Shown here: one piece after another, positions 6,088 to 8,519 of the stretch
Numbering within the stretch: position 1 is the first letter of the stretch
How the letters are laid out: every line of letters begins with the position of its first letter
Notes under the pieces: model-generated
Database searches by the model: none
What the model was told of the DNA's origin: nothing
Seen by the model: the letters and a program-made list of their open reading frames with translations, nothing else
Translations under genes and position numbers: made by a program
NCBI GenBank assembly: GCA_020853255.1
Contig: JADYZI010000285.1
Span: 1-8,519, forward strand
From: Acidobacteriota bacterium
Lineage (GTDB): Bacteria > Acidobacteriota > Blastocatellia > Pyrinomonadales > Pyrinomonadaceae
DNA: 8,519 nucleotides
Reading direction: 5' to 3'

Positions 6088-6324
6088 ATGGACAGCGAGC
6101 TATTAAAGCGCATTACGATAAATCCTGACATTTGCCATGGCAAACCGACAATACGCAATAAGCGTTATCCTGTTGAGAATATGCTCGAGCTGATGGCGTC
6201 CGGGATGACAACGGACGAGATCCTTGCGGATTACGAAGACCTCGAAAAGGCTGATCTTGACGCGTGTCTTCTTTTTGCGGCAAAACTCTCTTCCGTCGGG
6301 TCGATAGTTGAAGTTGTCGGATGA
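6088..6324 (+). CDS. DUF433 antitoxin of a type II-like toxin-antitoxin pair
   Basis: A 78-residue protein of the DUF433 family, seen as the antitoxin partner of DUF5615 proteins. The family signature is clear: RITINPDICHGKPTIRNKRY followed by PVENMLELMASGMTTDEILADYEDL, a compact helix-turn-helix-like fold thought to bind DNA and the toxin. The end KADLDACLLFAAKL is the usual last helix. I start it at ATG 6088. An upstream in-frame ATG at 5977 would add 37 residues, but those codons are antisense to the ferredoxin relic and show no family similarity. The stop overlaps the toxin start by four nt (ATGA, 6321-6324), typical of a coupled pair. The family is expected to repress its own promoter. 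Confidence 0.88.
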   Translation: MDSELLKRITINPDICHGKPTIRNKRYPVENMLELMASGMTTDEILADYEDLEKADLDACLLFAAKLSSVGSIVEVVG

Positions 6325-6674
6325 AATTTCTTGTCGATGCACAACTTCCGCGCTCGCTGGCGAAATTTCTTTGCGACAAGGGCCACGACGCGGTTCATAC
6401 TTTAGAACTCCCTAACGGTAACGATACGACCGACGCCGAAATAAATCATATATCGTTTGCCGAGGAACGAGTGGTGATCTCAAAAGACGGGGATTTCTAC
6501 GATAGTTTCACCACCAAACGCGAGCCCTACAAACTACTACACATCCGAACTGGAAATTTAAGCAACGTCGCGTTGATCGGCTTATTCGAAAAAAATCTGG
6601 CGACAATCATCGCCGAACTCAATTCAGGTTCTGTTGTAGAGGTCACACGAAGCTATATTATTTCGATTCAATAG
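6321..6674 (+). CDS. DUF5615 PIN-like toxin, likely ribonuclease
   Basis: A 117-residue protein of the DUF5615 family, a PIN-like (Mut7-C-related) group. It opens with MKFLVDAQLPRSLAKFLCDK, in which Asp6 is the first expected acidic residue, followed by GHDAVHTLELPNGNDTTDAEI. The second acidic site is VVISKDGDFYDSF (Asp56, Asp58), and KLLHIRTGNLSNVAL is the usual core strand and turn. All expected metal-binding residues are present, so the protein is likely active, probably as an RNase held in check by the neighbouring DUF433 protein. Start ATG 6321 overlaps the antitoxin stop. A copy of pntB 3' sequence begins on the last two bases of its TAG, and a strong terminator follows 51 nt downstream. 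Whether the pair acts in plasmid or island maintenance here cannot be told. Confidence 0.88.
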   Translation: MKFLVDAQLPRSLAKFLCDKGHDAVHTLELPNGNDTTDAEINHISFAEERVVISKDGDFYDSFTTKREPYKLLHIRTGNLSNVALIGLFEKNLATIIAELNSGSVVEVTRSYIISIQ

Positions 6675-6699
6675 CACGCAGATGCTCTTCGGCGATGCA
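6673..6699 (+). repeat. Direct copy of pntB 3' sequence, copy 1
   Basis: Positions 6681-6699 (GATGCTCTTCGGCGATGCA) are identical to pntB 5409-5427. Extended to 6673-6699 against 5401-5427 the match is 24 of 27. Reading on gives QMLFGDAWVIWDQVNG, still recognisably like the PntB ending [16 protein letters not shown]. The offset between the copies is 1272 bp and spans the end of pntB, the EF-hand-like gene, the ferredoxin relic and the toxin-antitoxin pair. Confidence 0.8.
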
Positions 6700-6725
6700 T
6701 GGGTGATTTGGGATCAAGTCAACGG

Positions 6726-6756
6726 GCTCCCATCCTTAGAACGATGGGAGCTTTTT
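6726..6756 (+). terminator. Strong Rho-independent terminator after the toxin gene
   Basis: Perfect 9-bp stem GCTCCCATC (6726-6734) with GATGGGAGC (6743-6751), 8-nt loop and five T (6752-6756). It closes the toxin-antitoxin unit and probably any read-through from pntB. Confidence 0.92.
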
Positions 6757-6808
6757 GTTGATGCTATTTGGCGATTCAATAAAGATTAAGGGCGTGATAC
6801 TTGCGTAA
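6757..6808 (+). pseudogene. Relic of a pntB 3' end, copy 2
   Basis: From 6758 the frame reads LMLFGDSIKIKGVILA and TAA (6806-6808), against [20 protein letters not shown] at the end of intact PntB. At DNA level 6757-6784 matches pntB from 5406 onward at 23 of 28 positions. Nine of sixteen residues agree and it ends in a stop near the expected place, so it looks like a displaced, diverged pntB terminus lying directly after the terminator. Confidence 0.6.
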
Positions 6809-6905
6809 ATGCAAAGTTTGAATTCATTTGGCTGTTATTCGAATTATGGGCCGCTAATGATATCATTTGCACCCAAAATAGGCGTTGTATTTGGAGGTAG
6901 ATCAA

Positions 6906-7724
6906 ATGAGTAATGCAGTTTCTCCGGAAATGGAGACGTTAAAATCCAAACTAAAGACGATATGGGAAGCAGGCGATTTTTCTGAGGTTGCCAAGCATAT
7001 TGAAACGGTGGCGGAGCAATTCGTGAACAGGCTCGATATTAAGCCCGGTATGAAAGTACTTGATGTCGCCTGCGGGAGCGGCAATCTCGCTGTGAACGCG
7101 GCCGCGAATGGTGCAGAGGTTACGGGACTTGACCTCGCCGACAACCTCGTTGAATCGGCTAAGAAGCGTGCCGAAGCACTCGGCCTCAAGATCAAATTCG
7201 AACAAGGTGACGCCGAGGCGATGCCATACGAAGACAATACATTCGACGTAGTAATGACGATGTTCGGCGCGATGTTCGCTCCGCGGCCTGAAGTGACGGC
7301 AAGCGAACTTGTTCGTGTATGCAAACCCGGCGGCATCATCGCAATGGCAAATTGGACACCCGAAGGCCACGCCGGACAGATGTTCAAACTGTCGGGCAAA
7401 TACCTTCCGCCGCCGCCGATGCCGGCTCCGGTTTTGTGGGGTGTTCCCGAGGAAGTTGCAAAGCGTTTTGGCGACAGTATTACCGATCTAAAAACGACAA
7501 AACAGCTTGCCGATTTCTATTTCGAATACGGACCGGCCGAGGTCGTCGAGCATTTCCGCAAGTATTTTGGCCCGACGGTGATGGCCTTCAAAGCGATCGC
7601 TGCCGAAAACCACGAGGCATTTAGAAGCGACACAGAAGCCCTCTGGAAGCAAAACAACACAGCGACCGACGGAACGACCAAGGTCAAGGGCGAATATCTC
7701 GAGGTGATAGCGAGAAAGAAATAG
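6906..7724 (+). CDS. Class I SAM-dependent methyltransferase, UbiE/Methyltransf_11-like
   Basis: A 272-residue cytoplasmic methyltransferase. ATG 6906 is chosen because GGAGGT at 6893-6898 lies seven nt upstream; a TTG at 6885 would start before that site. Motif I is VLDVACGSGN with Asp53 and Gly57, Gly59; the SAM-ribose motif II is GAEVTGLDLADNLVE; the FEQGDAEAMPYEDNTFDVVM segment contains the adenine contact and motif IV; LVRVCKPGGIIAMANW is motif VI. Length and the SxxL-VAKHIETVAEQFV start resemble small-molecule methyltransferases of uncertain substrate. The C-terminal cap contains LPPPPMPAPVLWGVPEEVAKRFGD, a proline-rich loop likely to close over the acceptor. It is the second methyltransferase in the window but not closely similar to the one at the left edge. 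The 97-nt gap before it has AT-rich sequence suited to a promoter, but I see no convincing -35/-10 pair. Confidence 0.9.
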   Translation: MSNAVSPEMETLKSKLKTIWEAGDFSEVAKHIETVAEQFVNRLDIKPGMKVLDVACGSGNLAVNAAANGAEVTGLDLADNLVESAKKRAEALGLKIKFEQGDAEAMPYEDNTFDVVMTMFGAMFAPRPEVTASELVRVCKPGGIIAMANWTPEGHAGQMFKLSGKYLPPPPMPAPVLWGVPEEVAKRFGDSITDLKTTKQLADFYFEYGPAEVVEHFRKYFGPTVMAFKAIAAENHEAFRSDTEALWKQNNTATDGTTKVKGEYLEVIARKK

Positions 7725-7773
7725 GCAGTCTCAAAGGTTAGTTCGCTGGGCGCTCAGCCTGATCTATGATTCC

Positions 7774-7881
7774 ATGGACGTTCTGCTGGAAAAGGAGAAG
7801 AAACTTGGTGGGTTCGACGCGGTAAGATTTCGCGAAGATTTTTTGTCGTGTTGTAAGAAACTGGGTCACAACCTGCCGTAG
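7774..7881 (+). CDS. Possible small ORF or gene remnant, 35 residues
   Basis: ATG 7774 to TAG 7879-7881 encodes MDVLLEKEKKLGGFDAVRFR followed by EDFLSCCKKLGHNLP. The same frame is open further upstream without a start (LVRWALSLIYDS), which suggests the 3' end of a decayed gene as much as a small gene. Codons look coding-like (many GAC, CTG, GAA, AAG). No Shine-Dalgarno stands before the ATG. I recognise no family. Confidence 0.25.
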   Translation: MDVLLEKEKKLGGFDAVRFREDFLSCCKKLGHNLP

Positions 7882-7900
7882 AAGACGAGTGTATTTAGCG

Positions 7901-7929
7901 AACTGGCCGCCCGCTTACGCAGGCGGTTC
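7901..7929. repeat. Palindromic repeat at the 3' end of the ferredoxin gene
   Basis: CCGCCCGC (7907-7914) and GCAGGCGG (7919-7926) form a stem with one C/A mismatch and loop TTAC. The palindrome contains the ferredoxin stop codon and its last codons (minus strand, ...SEPPA stop). It may also act as a structural barrier between the convergent genes. It is unlike the other two palindrome families in this window. Confidence 0.5.
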
Positions 7930-8316
7930 TGACAGTATCATCAACGCCAACCTCGTAACGACATTTCCCTTTTCGATGTGTTCTTCGATTATTTCGGCGA
8001 CGTCTTTCGGTTGGACTTGGCCATATAAAACACCGTCGGGGTGGACCATTACGGCGACGCCTATTGAGCAAAAGCCGATCGAGCCGCATTGGGTAAGGAG
8101 GACCTCGCCCATTGGGTTGCGGCCTTTCTTTTCCTTGCCTTGGCGCAGGCCTTTTTTCGTTAGGATCCGGTCGAATTCGGAAAGCACCTCGTCGCCGCCG
8201 ACCTTTGAACAGGATTTTCCTGTACAAACAAAAACCTGGCGTTTTATCGGCGCTTTAAGCATTGGGGCGAGTTTTTCCAGTTCCTCGCGGTCGGTAATGA
8301 ACTTCTTGTCTGACAT
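7915..8316 (-). CDS. Thioredoxin-like [2Fe-2S] ferredoxin domain protein
   Basis: A 133-residue protein of the (2Fe-2S) ferredoxin family related to the NuoE/HoxE thioredoxin-like fold (COG3411 type), an electron carrier in the cytoplasm. ATG at 8316-8314 is preferred over a TTG one codon earlier. Four cysteines suit a cluster: Cys31 and Cys36 in VFVCTGKSCSKVGG, and Cys77 and Cys83 in LTQCGSIGFCSIG. The tail VMVHPDGVLYGQVQPKDVAEI is the expected last part of the fold. The lysine/arginine-rich segment around residues 54-67 (KKGLRQGKEKKGRNP) is longer than in minimal forms. The last residues SEPPA come from a palindromic repeat. An AT-rich stretch just upstream (8317-8330) could hold a -10 very close to the start, but no Shine-Dalgarno is visible. 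A broken paralogue lies at 5923-6071 on the same strand. Partner enzymes are not in the window. Confidence 0.9.
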   Translation of the reverse strand: MSDKKFITDREELEKLAPMLKAPIKRQVFVCTGKSCSKVGGDEVLSEFDRILTKKGLRQGKEKKGRNPMGEVLLTQCGSIGFCSIGVAVMVHPDGVLYGQVQPKDVAEIIEEHIEKGNVVTRLALMILSEPPA

Positions 8317-8371
8317 CAATTATATTTTGCCACGAATGGGCCGCCATTGGCATCGAAGAGAATTGGGTTTA

Positions 8372-8380
8372 TGGTAGAAT
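8372..8380 (+). promoter_or_regulatory. Candidate extended -10 promoter for the right-edge gene
   Basis: TGGTAGAAT fits TG-n-TAnAAT. No matching -35 is found at 16-18 bp; TTGGCA at 8347-8352 is 22 bp away, too far. Transcription would begin near 8387, exactly where a stem-loop starts. Confidence 0.35.
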
Positions 8381-8386
8381 CACTCT

Positions 8387-8403
8387 TCGGCCAGGATGGC
8401 CGA
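8387..8403 (+). other. Stem-loop at the predicted mRNA 5' end
   Basis: TCGGCCA (8387-8393) and TGGCCGA (8397-8403) form a perfect 7-bp stem with loop GGA. It lies at the predicted 5' end of the leader of the gene starting at 8439. There is no T-run, so it is not a terminator. Confidence 0.4.
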
Positions 8404-8438
8404 GATCGCCCCTCCCGCGCGGCCGGGGTTGCTCACAA

Positions 8439-8519
8439 ATGGCAGTTGGCATAATCATTCACGTCTCGGTCGGGTCTGAAAAACGCACCGAATTCTTCGC
8501 GGAACCGCGCCTGAGCATC
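8439..8519 (+). CDS. Start of an unidentified gene (3' end outside window), possibly FHA-domain
   Basis: ATG 8439 opens a frame of 27 codons to the right edge, beginning MAVGIIIHVSVG and continuing SEKRTEFFAEPRLSI. The strand-turn-strand pattern ending in a charged turn and LSI resembles the first strands of a forkhead-associated (FHA) phosphothreonine-binding domain, where the next residues would be IGR. That is a guess from too few residues. GGGG at 8425-8428, ten nt upstream, is a poor Shine-Dalgarno. Confidence 0.45.
   Translation, partial: MAVGIIIHVSVGSEKRTEFFAEPRLSI

Noticed and set aside
7889..8377. Open frame of 162 codons on the plus strand opposite the ferredoxin
   Set aside because: It is the antisense shadow of the ferredoxin gene, whose cysteine motifs and paralogous relic establish the minus-strand reading.
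8387..8436. tRNA gene in the GC-rich leader
   Set aside because: There is a hairpin but no T-loop consensus, anticodon arm or acceptor stem pairing could be found.

Overview
The window looks like a chromosomal segment of a moderately GC-rich, free-living bacterium. The mix of a three-part pntA/pntB transhydrogenase, DUF433/DUF5615 toxin-antitoxin genes, thioredoxin-like ferredoxins and several families of short palindromic repeats reminds me of Acidobacteriota such as Blastocatellia. That assignment is an impression, not a proof.

Layout. Positions 1-479 hold the 3' part of a SAM methyltransferase. A small secreted protein with its own terminator follows (558-1102). The core of the window is a nicotinamide nucleotide transhydrogenase locus, pntA (1269-2960) and pntB (4069-5469). 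PntA and PntB together form the membrane proton pump that transfers hydride between NADH and NADP+. The two genes are separated by a small unknown gene (2960-3220), a dense array of palindromic repeats (3300-3547), and a single-domain Y1/HUH transposase (3562-4005). After pntB come a secreted EF-hand-like protein (5471-5914), an antisense ferredoxin relic (5923-6071), a DUF433/DUF5615 toxin-antitoxin pair (6088-6674), a strong terminator, a second methyltransferase (6906-7724), a ferredoxin on the minus strand (7915-8316), and the start of an unidentified gene at the right edge (8439 onward).

The most unusual content is how repeats have become part of genes. (1) A 97-bp palindromic element that can fold as a three-way cloverleaf and has no stop codon in any of six frames lies in frame inside pntA and encodes about 33 extra residues. 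(2) A composite two-hairpin repeat occurs three times around the transposase, and the last copy ends on the pntB start codon. Its hairpin supplies the pntB Shine-Dalgarno GGAGG and pairs it with CCTCC in the same stem. (3) The 3' end of pntB is found again twice, at 6673-6699 and 6757-6808, beyond the toxin-antitoxin module, as if material had been inserted at the end of pntB more than once. (4) Another palindrome provides the last codons of the ferredoxin gene. Together these make the pnt locus look like a repeated insertion target whose genes remained intact and open.
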